Shown: positions 1 through 8,633, counted from the stretch's first letter. The stretch is DNA of 64,000 nt from Streptomyces griseicoloratus (GCF_014534645.1 NZ_JACVQF010000235.1:248001-312000), one strand, 5' to 3'. Notes: generated from the sequence alone by a model not told the origin. Numbers and translations are program-made.

Positions 1-537
1 CGGCCGCTGCCTGGATCCATCTCCGCACACTGAGGACGCTCGTCGTGTTGCGTCTCCGGTGAATTGTGCCTCCAGATCGGCCATGGCCTGATGGGCCTGA
101 GCCGTATCCGCACGGTGGATCCGCCGGGCCATGCATGGCGTGGTGTACGCCGTCGCCTTGAGGGCGGCAGTCGTGGAGGATCTGCCAGCCTTTCTGTCGC
201 CGTGAACACGCCAGCCACCCGGAGGTCATTTCAGTTGCCGACACCGCCCCAGGCCTTGTGGGTCAGCGGCAGCGTGTCCGCTCCGTCGTAGCAGGCGGTC
301 CAGCCGATGCTGTGTCCCGACGACGGGCAGGCGACGTCCGGGTGGGCAGTTGCCGGCAAGTGGTGGGTGAGCTCGGCGCCAAGATCCGTCTCGTACGGTT
401 CCGGCAGAAGGCCGGCGTGCTGCAGTGGCAAGAGCGTCTTCGTCGTCACGAACGGGTGACGCCCACCCACCCGAGCTTCACATTTCCTTCACGAAAGGAC
501 TACCGTCGTCGCTTCAACGATCAACAAGGGGGGCGAC
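1..537. other. Left edge, no confident gene
   Basis: I see no recognisable gene in the first 537 bases. One minus-strand reading frame at 231-470 (79 residues, GTG start) uses mostly G/C at third codon positions and ends in a peptide containing WTACYDGADTLPLTH, so it could be a small protein or the tail of a decayed gene. I do not recognise it and it has no clear ribosome binding site. The plus-strand frames here read as low-complexity arginine-rich peptides and look non-coding. Confidence 0.4.
231..470 (-). CDS. Possible small hypothetical protein
   Basis: A 79-residue frame with a GTG start and a TGA stop. Support is limited to codon use: about four in five third positions are G or C, as in the neighbouring genes. 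The C-terminal half (CPSSGHSIGWTACYDGAD) has a protein-like composition with two cysteines. There is no convincing Shine-Dalgarno sequence, signal peptide or membrane segment, and I know no family for it. It could be a fragment of a larger decayed gene. Treat as tentative. Confidence 0.25.
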   Translation of the reverse strand: MGGRHPFVTTKTLLPLQHAGLLPEPYETDLGAELTHHLPATAHPDVACPSSGHSIGWTACYDGADTLPLTHKAWGGVGN

Positions 538-1008
538 ATGACCAACCCGTACATAGCGCCGGCAGCAGGACGGCCCGCGCCGAAGTGGGCCCGGAAACGC
601 TACGTCCTGCCCGCACTCGGCCTGGCCTTCTTCCTCGGGATCGGGGCCGGCGCCAGCGACAGCCAGCCCAAGGGCGATGCCGAGCCGGCCGCGGCCGAGC
701 CGCAGCCCACCGTGACCGTCACCGCCACCGCCACCGCCACCGCGACGGCCACGACCGAGCCCAAGCCGGCGCCGACCGTCACGGAGACCGTGGAAGTCAA
801 GGTCACGGAGACCGTCACCGCTCAACCCGCCTACGACAGCAGCGTCGGTGGAGGCGGCAGCGACGACAGCGGCGGAGGCGGCAGCGTGTACTACGAGAAC
901 TGCGCCGCCGCCCGAGCCGCAGGTGCCGCACCCGTCCACCGCGGCGACCCCGGCTACGGCAGCCACCTCGACCGCGACAACGACGGCACCGGCTGCGACT
1001 GGGGCTGA
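538..1008 (+). CDS. Excalibur calcium-binding domain surface protein
   Basis: A 156-residue protein anchored or exported through an N-terminal hydrophobic segment (residues 20-35, after a basic RKR stretch). It continues as a low-complexity stalk of Thr/Ala/Val/Pro/Glu (about 50-100) and a Gly/Ser linker, and ends in an excalibur domain (about 118-156). The C-terminus has the family signature: a Cys-Ala-Ala-Ala-Arg segment, a central Gly-Asp-Pro-Gly-Tyr and the calcium loop DRDNDGTGCDW. Excalibur domains are extracellular EF-hand-like calcium loops often found beside nucleases, but no nuclease domain is present here. The ATG follows a GGGGGG ribosome binding site at about 7 bases. It is monocistronic, with a hairpin just downstream. 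Exact role unknown. Confidence 0.85.
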   Translation: MTNPYIAPAAGRPAPKWARKRYVLPALGLAFFLGIGAGASDSQPKGDAEPAAAEPQPTVTVTATATATATATTEPKPAPTVTETVEVKVTETVTAQPAYDSSVGGGGSDDSGGGGSVYYENCAAARAAGAAPVHRGDPGYGSHLDRDNDGTGCDWG

Positions 1009-1017
1009 CAGACGAAA

Positions 1018-1047
1018 GCCCGCCTCGACGGGGGATACGAGGCGGGC
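1018..1047. terminator. Bidirectional terminator hairpin
   Basis: A perfect 10-bp stem (GCCCGCCTCG at 1018-1027, CGAGGCGGGC at 1038-1047) with a 10-base loop lies between the convergent excalibur and WYL genes. Confidence 0.7.
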
Positions 1048-1119
1048 CTGCGGTCAGTCTGGCGGCTGCGGGCCTTCCGCTGCCCCTGAAGCGTCAGCCT
1101 CCGGGGATCGTTGCCAGGA

Positions 1120-2127
1120 TCACGGGGCGATCGGCGCGCCGGCCGCGGCATGGGCGAAGCGGTGGGCCAGGTGCGCGAAGGCTTCCTTGAGGCCGGCCGG
1201 GCCCACGACCTCGATGTCGGCGTCGAACCTGCCGATGGTGGCCGCCAGTGCGGGCCATGACCACGAGCCGATGACGACCCGGCAGCGGTCCGGGCCGAGT
1301 TCCTCGACGACTGCGTCGTGGGCATGGCGGGACACGGTGCCGGCGGGAAGGTCGATGATCACCTCCCCGCGGCAAGGCCAGTCGCCGGGCCCGTCGGAGC
1401 CCCGGAACCTGCCCGTCACGAAGGCGGCCACCTCCCCTCCGGGCAGTTCGCGCGGGGTGAACCGGGGCCCGGTGGGGATGCGCGGGGTGATCCGATCGGC
1501 ACGGAAGATGCGCCAGTCCTCGCGGTCGAGGTCCCAGGCCACGAGGTACCAGCGCCCGCCCCAGGTGACGAGGTGATGGGGCTGCACCCGCCGCGGCAGG
1601 GGTTCGGCGCGGTCGTCGTCGGCGGGGCCCGGCGGCGGTGCGGGGGCGTAGTCGAAGCGCAGCACCTCGCGGGCGTGGACGGCGGCACCGAGCGCCACGA
1701 GCACGCTGCTGTCGGCTTGCGGCTCCGGCCGGGTCGCGGGCCGCTCGACGGCGGTGACCCGGAGCGTGTCGATCCGTCGGCGCAGCCGTGCGGGCATGAC
1801 CTGCCGGACGGTGATCAACGCGCGCGCCGCGGCCTCCTCGATGCCGACACCGGTGGTGGTGGCGGTCTGCAGGGCGACGGCGAGGGCGACGGCCTGCTCG
1901 TCGTCGAACAGCAACGGCGGCAGTTCCGTGCCGGCGTCGAGTCGGTACCCGCCGTCGGGGCCCTTGGTCGCCACGACGGGGTAGCCGAGTTCGCGCAACC
2001 GGTCGACGTCACGGCGCACGGTGCGCGGGCTGACGTCCAGACGCTCGGCCAGCAGCGCGCCCGGCCAGTCCCGGCGGGCCTGCAGCAGCGAGAGCAACGA
2101 GAGCAGCCGGACTGAAGTCTTCTGCAT
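1120..2127 (-). CDS. WYL-domain HTH transcriptional regulator (YafY type)
   Basis: A 335-residue one-component regulator. Residues 5-60 form a DeoR-like winged helix (LLSLLQARRDWPGALLAERL, then a recognition segment VSPRTVRRDVDRLRELGYPV). The middle to C-terminal part is a WYL domain, with the RWYLVAWDLDREDWRIFRADRI core and a C-terminal WCX-like extension. Regulators of this group usually sense a small ligand or nucleotide and control a divergent neighbour. That fits here: the VOC gene at 2300 starts 172 bases away on the other strand. I chose the ATG at 2127 because GGGGCAGG lies about 9 bases upstream; an in-frame ATG at 2136 sits directly against that sequence and is less likely. Confidence 0.88.
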   Translation of the reverse strand: MQKTSVRLLSLLSLLQARRDWPGALLAERLDVSPRTVRRDVDRLRELGYPVVATKGPDGGYRLDAGTELPPLLFDDEQAVALAVALQTATTTGVGIEEAAARALITVRQVMPARLRRRIDTLRVTAVERPATRPEPQADSSVLVALGAAVHAREVLRFDYAPAPPPGPADDDRAEPLPRRVQPHHLVTWGGRWYLVAWDLDREDWRIFRADRITPRIPTGPRFTPRELPGGEVAAFVTGRFRGSDGPGDWPCRGEVIIDLPAGTVSRHAHDAVVEELGPDRCRVVIGSWSWPALAATIGRFDADIEVVGPAGLKEAFAHLAHRFAHAAAGAPIAP

Positions 2128-2299
2128 GGTCGCCATCCTGCCCCGAGAAGCGGTCACGACCTGGCCGCTTCCGTTGCGACTGTGGTCACCGCGCAGCGCC
2201 GGTACAGCCGGTCCTGCGGCAGGCACGTCCTGTGGGCCGTCGGACCGGAATGCGCGAGACGGCCCCGGAGAAGACGAATCGAGAGACAGGAAACCGACC

Positions 2300-2725
2300 A
2301 TGTCCGTCAAAGCCGTGACCCACCTGAACTTCCGGGGAGACGCCCGCGCGGCACTCACCTTCTACCAGTCCGTTTTCGGCGGGGACGTGGCCCTGGTCAC
2401 CTACAAGGACGCCGGAAACGTCCAGGACCCGTCCGAGGCGGACCAGGTGATGTGGGGCCAGGTGACCGCCGGCAGCGGTTTCCACGTGATGGGCTACGAC
2501 GTGCCCTCGCACATGCCGTGGAACCGGGGCGAGAACGCGTACTTCGTCTCGCTCCGCGGCGAGACGGCCGAGGAGGTCACCGCCTACTGGGACGGGCTCT
2601 CCGACGGTGCCACCGTCCTGCGGCCGCTGGGACCGGCGCAGTGGGCGCCCCTCTACGGCATGCTGAACGACCGGTTCGGTGTCACCTGGGTCGTGGACGT
2701 CGTCAGCGAATACGCCATGTCCTGA
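2300..2725 (+). CDS. VOC superfamily protein, PhnB-like
   Basis: A 141-residue single-domain protein of the vicinal oxygen chelate fold, closest to the PhnB/3-demethylubiquinone methyltransferase-like branch. It opens with the beta-alpha core (THLNFRGDARAALTFYQSVFGG), and residues 90-135 carry the second half (GETAEEVTAYWDGLSDGA...GPAQWAPLYGMLNDRFGVTWVVD), including the WAPLYGMLND signature. Members are often annotated as glyoxalase-like but many have no proven activity. It is divergent from the WYL regulator, so it is probably that regulator's target (inference from context). An AGACAGG ribosome binding site precedes the ATG. A strong hairpin terminates it at 2737-2762. Confidence 0.88.
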   Translation: MSVKAVTHLNFRGDARAALTFYQSVFGGDVALVTYKDAGNVQDPSEADQVMWGQVTAGSGFHVMGYDVPSHMPWNRGENAYFVSLRGETAEEVTAYWDGLSDGATVLRPLGPAQWAPLYGMLNDRFGVTWVVDVVSEYAMS

Positions 2726-2736
2726 CCACCTGAAGC

Positions 2737-2762
2737 CCGGGCGGCGGGCGTCCGCCGCCCGG
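2737..2762 (+). terminator. Terminator hairpin after the VOC gene
   Basis: A perfect 11-bp GC stem (2737-2747 with 2752-2762) with a GCGT tetraloop, 12 bases after the VOC stop codon. Confidence 0.75.
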
Positions 2763-2863
2763 CCGGCACTCCGATGACGGCGTTCACCAGCGGCCGCTGC
2801 CCGTCGGCAGGCGAGCCGGCGAGCCTGCGGCCGGTGTCGTACCCCACCGCTATGGTCCGGGAC

Positions 2864-3460
2864 ATGACCGGTGATCAGAAACGGGCCGAACAAACCCTCG
2901 TCGCCTGGGCGCGGATCGAGACGTGGCTGAAGGAGCACGCACCCCGCACCTTCCAGGGCCTGCCCGCGCCCGCGACGGAGGGCGACGTCCGCTCACTGGA
3001 GCAGGAGCTCGACCTGACGGTCCCGGCCGATGTGCGCGCCTTCTACCTGGTGCGCAACGGCACCGGTCCGGCCTCGGACTTCGACTGGCCCACCTCCCGC
3101 GACGCCCCCCAGCCGACCGGGTATTTCCTGCCCGCTGGTGAAGGGATCGGCCCCCTTGAGAACCTGGGGCTGTGGTTCGAGGGCCCGGTCGCGGCCGAGC
3201 GCCTGGTCGACGAGCCCGGGCAGCGGTATCTGCCGATCACCACCATCGACCCGGACGGCTTCTACGGCAGCTTCGTCGACTGCACCCCCGGCCAGGGCTA
3301 CGGGCTGCTCGGCGGGTACGCCGAAGCCGAACTCCCGGACCCGGGGGAGTGGACGTTCGCCGCCTACCTGACCGAGGTCGCCGACGCGCTGTGCGAGGGG
3401 CGGGGCTTCGGGAACGACACTGCGCCAAACGTGATCGACGGGCGCCTCGACTGGCAGTAG
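2864..3460 (+). CDS. SMI1/KNR4 family protein
   Basis: A 198-residue cytosolic protein of the SMI1/KNR4 (SUKH) superfamily. The typical order is visible: an N-terminal helix with TWLKEHAPRTFQGLPAPATEGDVRSLEQEL, then the LTVPADVRAFYLVRNGTG core (family pattern: P-x-D-x-x-x-F-Y-x-x-x-N-G), a YLPIT strand and a WTFAAYLTEVADALCEG C-terminal helix. SUKH proteins include immunity proteins of polymorphic toxins, but many streptomycete copies are solitary, and no toxin gene is next to this one. The ATG at 2864 begins MTGDQKRAEQ; an earlier in-frame ATG at 2774 would add a segment without family similarity. Function unassigned. Confidence 0.85.
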   Translation: MTGDQKRAEQTLVAWARIETWLKEHAPRTFQGLPAPATEGDVRSLEQELDLTVPADVRAFYLVRNGTGPASDFDWPTSRDAPQPTGYFLPAGEGIGPLENLGLWFEGPVAAERLVDEPGQRYLPITTIDPDGFYGSFVDCTPGQGYGLLGGYAEAELPDPGEWTFAAYLTEVADALCEGRGFGNDTAPNVIDGRLDWQ

Positions 3461-3490
3461 GCGGATCACCGCCACGCCGGCGGCGGGCCG

Positions 3491-3522
3491 GGCGCGGGCC
3501 GTCGGCCGGCCCCGCCCGCGCC
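3491..3522 (+). terminator. Possible terminator hairpin
   Basis: Arms GGCGCGGGC (3491-3499) and GCCCGCGCC (3514-3522) are complementary across a GC-rich loop, 30 bases after the SMI1/KNR4 stop. In such GC-rich DNA this is only moderate support. Confidence 0.45.
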
Positions 3523-3664
3523 ATCGCGCCGACGCTGCCGCTCGTCGCGGCGCCGGCACTGCCGGGTCGGGTGAAACGAAGACGCCGACTCGCGGGGCAA
3601 CGCCTGCACCGTCTGCTTTCCGGCATACCTTCCTGACAAGACACCTGCACCGGAAGGCGCCCCC

Positions 3665-4792
3665 GTGCCCAACCCGCCGCTCACCGTCTTCGGCCCGCAC
3701 ATCACGTTCCTGGGGGTGGACGCCTGCGATCTCGACGACCCGGCCACTCACGCCGACGCGGACGTCGTGATCCTCGGAGCACCCCTGGACGGTGGTACCA
3801 CCTACCGTTCCGGCGCCCGATTCGGACCATCCGCCATCCGTCAGGCGTGCTATCTCCCCCAGGACGGCTCGCGCCCCAGCCTTGCCCTGCGGGTCGACGC
3901 GCTGAAGGACCTCAAGGTGTACGACGCCGGCGACGTCGCCGTCTACAGCGGGGACATGGCCCAGTCGGTTCGGGGGATCGAATCGGCGGTGTTCACAATC
4001 GCGTCCTCCGGGGCCGTCCCGGTCGTTCTCGGCGGTGACCACACCATCGCCTGGCCCGACCATACGGGGGTCGCCAGACACTTCGGTTTCGGCAAGGTGT
4101 CGATGATCCACTTCGATGCCCACGCGGACACCGCCGACATCCAGTTCGGATCCCTCGTCGCCCACGGCACGCCGATGCGCCGGCTGATCGAGTCCGGCGC
4201 TCTGCGCGGTGACCGTTTCCTCCAGGTCGGGCTTCGCGGCTACTGGCCCGACGAGCCGGTCCTGGAGTGGATGGCGGAGCACGGGCTCCGCTCCTTCGAG
4301 ATGACCGAGATCGTCGAGCGAGGTCTCGACGAATGCCTCACCGAGGCGGCCGGCATCGCCGTCGACGACTGCGTGGGCGTGTTCCTCTCCATCGACGTCG
4401 ATGTCGTCGACCCGGGTTCCGCGCCGGGCACCGGCACTCCGGAACCCGGCGGCCTGTCCCCGCGCCAACTGCTCGACGCCGTACGACGCCTCTGCTATGA
4501 ACTCCCCGTGGTCGGTCTCGACCTGGTGGAGGTCGCACCGCCCTTCGACCACGCCGACGTCACCGCACTGCTGGGCAACCGTGTCGTCCTCGAAGCGCTC
4601 TCGGCGATCGCGCGCCGCCGGAAGGACCAGCGCGACGGCACCACCTGGGACCCGCGGCAACCGCTGCTCCACGGGCGAGGAGCCGACGAGCAACTCGCCC
4701 GCATCGCCGCGGGTCGCGTCCGTGGGCACGGCCAACCCCGGAGCGTCGGTGAGCCGATGCCTCCGGAGGGGCCGGCCGGCGCACCGCGGTGA
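3665..4792 (+). CDS. speB: Agmatinase / guanidino-acid ureohydrolase family
   Basis: A 375-residue member of the arginase/agmatinase family, which hydrolyses a guanidino group to release urea using two manganese ions. All metal-binding motifs are present: GGDHTI (about 122-127), FDAHADT (about 145-151) and SIDVDVVDP (about 242-250). The usual GAPLDGGTTYRSGARFGPSAIR opening segment is also there. The sequence resembles agmatinase more than arginase, but guanidinobutyrase or guanidinopropionase activity cannot be excluded from motifs alone. The C-terminus is about 40 residues longer than usual, with an Arg/Gly/Pro tail. The start is GTG with GGAAGG about 9 bases upstream. Apparently monocistronic. 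Confidence 0.85.
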   Translation: MPNPPLTVFGPHITFLGVDACDLDDPATHADADVVILGAPLDGGTTYRSGARFGPSAIRQACYLPQDGSRPSLALRVDALKDLKVYDAGDVAVYSGDMAQSVRGIESAVFTIASSGAVPVVLGGDHTIAWPDHTGVARHFGFGKVSMIHFDAHADTADIQFGSLVAHGTPMRRLIESGALRGDRFLQVGLRGYWPDEPVLEWMAEHGLRSFEMTEIVERGLDECLTEAAGIAVDDCVGVFLSIDVDVVDPGSAPGTGTPEPGGLSPRQLLDAVRRLCYELPVVGLDLVEVAPPFDHADVTALLGNRVVLEALSAIARRRKDQRDGTTWDPRQPLLHGRGADEQLARIAAGRVRGHGQPRSVGEPMPPEGPAGAPR

Positions 4793-4838
4793 CGTCCACC
4801 AGCGGTCTTCCACCGTGCAGCACTACGGGCGTGCTTGC

Positions 4839-5846
4839 TCACGACTCCGGTGTCCCCTCCTCGATGTCCAGCACCTCACGCACCGGTCGCCGTGGTGTCG
4901 CGGGGCCTGGAGGGCCGTATCCGAGTCGCAGCACCATCTGCACATGCCCGGTGCCCGTCATAGGATCACGCAGGGGCCAGCGCAGGTCGGCCCATTCCAG
5001 GGCTTGGGTGACGAAGGAGCTGGACAGCCCTTGCAGGGTGGCCAGCAGCAGGACGCGTTCCATCGCCTGTCCCGCGCGCAGCCAGTCCTGTGGGCGGTCG
5101 TGGGCCGTGCTGAGCAGGGCGAGGTGGGGGTGCTGCTCGAACTCGGCGGCGGAGCGGCCGGCCACCGGGTGGTCGCCGGCGAAGTCGCGTACCGGGGCCT
5201 TCCCACCCAGCTTGTGCGGGCCGAAGGCGTAGTGCGGGACCCCTGCCGTCGCCGTGTCCGCGAACGGGACACCACCATGGGTCCATTGCGCCAGGTCCTC
5301 GGCCCTGGCGCGATCGGTGATGTTGCGTGCTTCGGCCTCCTGGGCCAGCTCCAGCACTTCGTCCAGGTGCCACCCTGTCGGACAGGTCAGCGAGGCGCCC
5401 TCGGCGTGAGCAGCGTCTGCCAGAGCAGCCAGTACGGCTTCGGGTATCTCCGTCTCCTCGAACGGGAACCGGCTCGTATGCCGCCTGCGTATGGCCGGGT
5501 ACAGCATGCCGATCTCGCTCCCGCTGCCGCCCAGGGCCGTCAGTCGCACCGAAGCGAGCAGTTCGGTGTCGCGTGAGTCCGGCAGCAGCCGGGTCTGCGG
5601 ATACCAGCCGCCGTGCACGGCCGCGACTCGCAGGTTCATCAGGGCGGCGCCGCAGCCGATGTGGAGGGCGCGGCCGTGAGGGTCGGTGTGTGTCACGGCT
5701 CGTGCGGGGTCCGAGCGCAGATGGAAGGTACGGCCGCCCCGAAAATAGCGGAATCGCCAAGGCTGCGCGTTGTGGAGGGAGGGTGCGGCTGTGGCGTCGT
5801 AGACCAGGGCCGCCACCCATTCCTCGTAGAGCGGTTGTGTCGGCAC
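4839..5846 (-). CDS. Acg-type nitroreductase-fold protein
   Basis: A 335-residue protein of the Acg branch of the nitroreductase fold, with two nitroreductase-like halves on one chain. The N-terminal hallmark AALVYDATAAPSLHNAQPWRFR is present. Also seen are RRRHTSRFPFEETEIPEAVLAAL in the middle and WLRAGQAMERVLLLATLQGLSSSFVTQALEW near the C-terminus. In mycobacteria Acg belongs to the hypoxia/dormancy regulon and binds FMN without clear nitroreductase activity; whether that applies here is unknown. The GTG at 5846 is chosen because GGGGAGG lies five bases upstream; a longer frame opens at 5888 without a ribosome binding site. Convergent with the agmatinase gene, 46 bases apart. Confidence 0.82.
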   Translation of the reverse strand: MPTQPLYEEWVAALVYDATAAPSLHNAQPWRFRYFRGGRTFHLRSDPARAVTHTDPHGRALHIGCGAALMNLRVAAVHGGWYPQTRLLPDSRDTELLASVRLTALGGSGSEIGMLYPAIRRRHTSRFPFEETEIPEAVLAALADAAHAEGASLTCPTGWHLDEVLELAQEAEARNITDRARAEDLAQWTHGGVPFADTATAGVPHYAFGPHKLGGKAPVRDFAGDHPVAGRSAAEFEQHPHLALLSTAHDRPQDWLRAGQAMERVLLLATLQGLSSSFVTQALEWADLRWPLRDPMTGTGHVQMVLRLGYGPPGPATPRRPVREVLDIEEGTPES

Positions 5847-6012
5847 CCTTGCCTCCCCTCCGGAGCCCCATGGCCCCTGGGTGAGCACGTCTGGTGGCTA
5901 CCCGCACCTCCAGGCTCCCACCGCCCGCCCCGGCGAAGCCATGCGACTGGTGGGCGAGGCCGCTCAGGCGGCCTGCGCCATGCCGATCCCCGGCCGAGGT
6001 CCCTGCCGGCGG

Positions 6013-6705
6013 TCAGGTGACCGCGCCGGCGGCTTCTTCGATGAGGTCGGTCACCGGGCCGGGCTGGGAGGCCAGTGAAGCGTGGCCGGCATCCAGTTCG
6101 ATGGTCCTGCGGGGGTTCATACGCTGCGCCATGCGGCGCTCGTTGTCCGGATGGATCATGCGGTCGGCGGTGGAGACCTGGTACCAGGAGGGCTTGACCC
6201 GCCAGGCCGGAGCGGTGACGTTGTCGCCGAAAGTCGACCCCAGCGGTGCCTTCTGCGTCACCGCCATCACCAGCGCCTCCTCCGCCGACAGGTCCTGGGC
6301 GAAGCTCTCGTGGAACTTGTCCTGCTTGATCCACAGGTAGCCGTCGGAGTCGGGGACGATGTTCTCGAAGGCCGCCGGGGGCTTCTCCTGGCTGATCTGC
6401 CCGGGGCTCTCGCCGGCGTCCGGGGCGAACGCGGCGATGTAGACGAGTCCGCCGACGTTGGGCAGGTCACCGGCCTCGGTGATGACCGCGCCGCCGTAGG
6501 AGTGGCCGACCAGCACCACCGGCCCGTCGATCTGCCGGACCATCTTGCGGGTGCGTTCCGCGTCGTCGGCCAGTGATGTCAGCGGATTCTCGACCGCGTG
6601 CAGTGAGCCGAAGCCACGACGGTGGAGCTCGGTGATGACCTTCGCCCAGTGGGCGGCACCGCCCCAGAAACCATGGACCAGGACGATTGCGGGCTTGTCA
6701 GCCAT
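6013..6705 (-). CDS. Alpha/beta hydrolase
   Basis: A 230-residue cytosolic alpha/beta hydrolase without a signal peptide. It shows the oxyanion segment VLVHGFWGGAAHW (about 8-20), the nucleophile elbow GHSYGG (about 84-89, Ser nucleophile) and a C-terminal catalytic histidine in LDAGHASLASQPG. The pattern (HGFWGG, GHSYGG, and an interrupting lid with PDAGESPGQIS) matches the EstC/MhpC-like hydrolases common in actinobacteria, which act on esters or similar small substrates. The substrate cannot be inferred. The ATG at 6705 has AAAGGCGACGG upstream and is preferred over one at 6735. Its neighbour on the same strand is a PPOX protein 146 bases upstream. Confidence 0.85.
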   Translation of the reverse strand: MADKPAIVLVHGFWGGAAHWAKVITELHRRGFGSLHAVENPLTSLADDAERTRKMVRQIDGPVVLVGHSYGGAVITEAGDLPNVGGLVYIAAFAPDAGESPGQISQEKPPAAFENIVPDSDGYLWIKQDKFHESFAQDLSAEEALVMAVTQKAPLGSTFGDNVTAPAWRVKPSWYQVSTADRMIHPDNERRMAQRMNPRRTIELDAGHASLASQPGPVTDLIEEAAGAVT

Positions 6706-6851
6706 GTGACCGTCGCCTTTACTGCGGAGGGGCACCTGCCTTGGTCACTGGACCGCATCTCTGCGGCCCTCGCATGCCGGGCCGACCGTTCAGGTGACCA
6801 CCGTGAGAGCCGTACTTCTGCGGCAGGGCGCCCGCAGCCCGGCCGTGCCGG

Positions 6852-7298
6852 TCAGGGAGCAGGGACCGGGCCGCCGGGCCGGAACCGCTCCACCCCGACG
6901 ATGTGCCGCACCTTGACCGGGCGCACGATCACGGCGACCCGCTGCTCTCCCGGCATGATCCACTCGAAGCGCTCGCTGCCCAGGTACTTGCGGGCCAGCC
7001 GGTCCATCCGCTCGTGCGCCTCCTCGCCCTCGATGAAGCGGGTCACCACGCCACTGATCTGTACTCGGTCGAAGGGATCGGTGGAGTCGGCGTGCGAGAG
7101 ATAGACGCGGGGGTCACGGCGCAGATTCTCCTCCTTCACCCGGCCCACGGAGGTGTTGAACGTCAGCTCCCCCTCGCCCTCCAGGTCCACCCACATCGGG
7201 CTGACCTGCGGTGCACCGTCGGCGAACACGGTGCCGACGTACCAGATGTTGGGGGCTTGCAGCCGGGCGCGGACGACTTCGTCGAAGATCGCAGTCAT
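6852..7298 (-). CDS. PPOX-class flavin/F420-binding oxidoreductase
   Basis: A 148-residue split-barrel protein of the pyridoxamine 5'-phosphate oxidase-like family. Landmarks are NIWYVGTVFADGAPQVSPMWVDLEGEGELTFNTSVGRVKEENLRRDPRV, the typical N-terminal barrel in which the TSVGRVKxxNL segment contacts the cofactor phosphate, and the central VQISGVVTRF strand. Actinobacterial members often use F420, others FMN or haem; the cofactor cannot be decided here. The ATG is at 7298. It ends about 60 bases from the next minus-strand unit upstream (the alcohol dehydrogenase at 7359), so the two could be co-transcribed. Confidence 0.86.
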   Translation of the reverse strand: MTAIFDEVVRARLQAPNIWYVGTVFADGAPQVSPMWVDLEGEGELTFNTSVGRVKEENLRRDPRVYLSHADSTDPFDRVQISGVVTRFIEGEEAHERMDRLARKYLGSERFEWIMPGEQRVAVIVRPVKVRHIVGVERFRPGGPVPAP

Positions 7299-7358
7299 CC
7301 CGGGAGGCTACCAACCGTGACCGACGGGATCCACACGCCCGGATGGGCAGCCGTGGGG

Positions 7359-8402
7359 TCAGGGCCTGATGAGGACCTTCAGGCTCCTGCGGTCGGCCAT
7401 GTCCTGGTAGCCGGCCGGGACGCCGTCGAGGTCGGTGGTGGTGTCGAAGACCTTCCCCGGCTCGATCCTGCCGTCGAGGATGTCGGGCATCAGCTCCTCG
7501 ATGTAGGCACGGACCGGCGCGGGTCCACCGGCCAGGCGGATGTTGTGGCGGAACAGGCTGCCGAAGCCGATCGGTGCCTCCTCGTACTGGGGCACTCCGA
7601 CGCGGCTGATCACGCCGCCGGGGCGGACGACACCGAGGGCCTGCTCGTAGGCGGGCATGTTGCCGACGGCCTCCAGGACCACGTGAGTGCCGTGCCCGCC
7701 GGTCAGGTCGCGGACCGCGGCGATGCCCTCCTCGCCCCGGGCCGAGACGACATCGGTGGCGCCGAACTCGCGGCCGAGGCCGGTGCGCGCGTGATGGCGT
7801 CCCATGAGGATGATCTGTTCGGCGCCCAGGCGCTTGGCCGAGAGCACGGCCAGCAGGCCGACCGCGCCGTCCCCGATCACGGTCACCCGGGTGCGCTCGT
7901 CGACACCGCCCGCGACGGCGGCGTGGTGGCCGGTGCCGAGGACGTCCGAGAGCGTCAGCAGGGAGGGGATGAGGGCCGAGTCGGCGGTAACGGGGAGCTT
8001 GACGAGGGTGCCGTCGGCGAGCGGGACGCGGACCGCTTCGGCCTGGCAGCCCTCTTCCGGCTCGGTGTCCCAGAAGTTGGCCTGGGCGTGGGCGCACGAG
8101 GTGTGCAGGCCCTCACGGCAGAACTCGCAGGTGTTGTCGGAGATGGCGAAGGGGGCGACGACCAGGTCGCCGGGCTTGACGGTGGTCACCTCGGAGCCGG
8201 TGTCCTCGACGATGCCGATGAACTCGTGGCCCATCCGGGCGGGCCCGTCCTCGGGCTTCATCGAGGCGTACGGCCACAGGTCGCTGCCGCAGATGCAGGA
8301 GGCGGTGATCCGGACCAGGGCGTCGGTGGGCAGCTTGACGGCGGAGTCGGGGAGGTTCTCGACGCGGACGTCGCCGGCGCCGTACATGAGGGTTGCGCGC
8401 AT
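7359..8402 (-). CDS. Zinc-dependent alcohol dehydrogenase
   Basis: A 347-residue medium-chain dehydrogenase/reductase. The catalytic zinc site is visible as C-x-C-G-S-D (SCICGSDLWPY, about 36-45) and GHEFIG (about 60-65). The structural zinc loop is present but atypical (CEFCREGLHTSC). The NAD(P) Rossmann motif is VIGDGAVGLLAVL (about 170-182). This matches the zinc-dependent alcohol dehydrogenase group that acts on small alcohols or polyols, with unknown substrate. The ATG at 8402 follows GGAGAGCACCTC. It is divergent from the secreted SGNH esterase at 8661, with a 258-base shared upstream region. Confidence 0.87.
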   Translation of the reverse strand: MRATLMYGAGDVRVENLPDSAVKLPTDALVRITASCICGSDLWPYASMKPEDGPARMGHEFIGIVEDTGSEVTTVKPGDLVVAPFAISDNTCEFCREGLHTSCAHAQANFWDTEPEEGCQAEAVRVPLADGTLVKLPVTADSALIPSLLTLSDVLGTGHHAAVAGGVDERTRVTVIGDGAVGLLAVLSAKRLGAEQIILMGRHHARTGLGREFGATDVVSARGEEGIAAVRDLTGGHGTHVVLEAVGNMPAYEQALGVVRPGGVISRVGVPQYEEAPIGFGSLFRHNIRLAGGPAPVRAYIEELMPDILDGRIEPGKVFDTTTDLDGVPAGYQDMADRRSLKVLIRP

Positions 8403-8606
8403 GAGGTGCTCTCCAGTGCGGTGGCTGTGTTCCGGGTGGTGCTGGTCGGCGGGTGATGGGTGAGTGCGCATCCTGGCCGGGGTCAAGCCTGGTCGGCGGA
8501 GGCAGCGGCCGCACCTCGGAAGCTCCGGTCCTGCTCCGCGTCGACGTGACGTATGTGGACCTGTGGAGTGAATGATCATCCAGGACCTGGACCGGTGCGG
8601 AGCGTA

Positions 8607-8633
8607 GCTGTTTGAGTACTTTCCGCAAACAGC
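8607..8633. promoter_or_regulatory. Inverted repeat upstream of the SGNH esterase
   Basis: Perfect 8-bp arms GCTGTTTG (8607-8614) and CAAACAGC (8626-8633) separated by 11 bases, 28 bases before the esterase start. It could be an operator or an mRNA leader hairpin. No regulator gene is adjacent. Confidence 0.4.

Noticed and set aside
690-760. ACCGCC-rich region as a candidate repeat or CRISPR-like array
   Set aside because: It simply encodes the Thr/Ala stalk of the excalibur protein; no spacer structure.
258-1190. Long plus-strand frame, Arg/Pro/Gly-rich
   Set aside because: Overlaps the excalibur gene in another frame and reads as low-complexity arginine-rich peptide, a shadow frame.
2993-4813. 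606-codon minus-strand frame opposite the agmatinase
   Set aside because: It is antisense to two well-supported genes and has no domain similarity.
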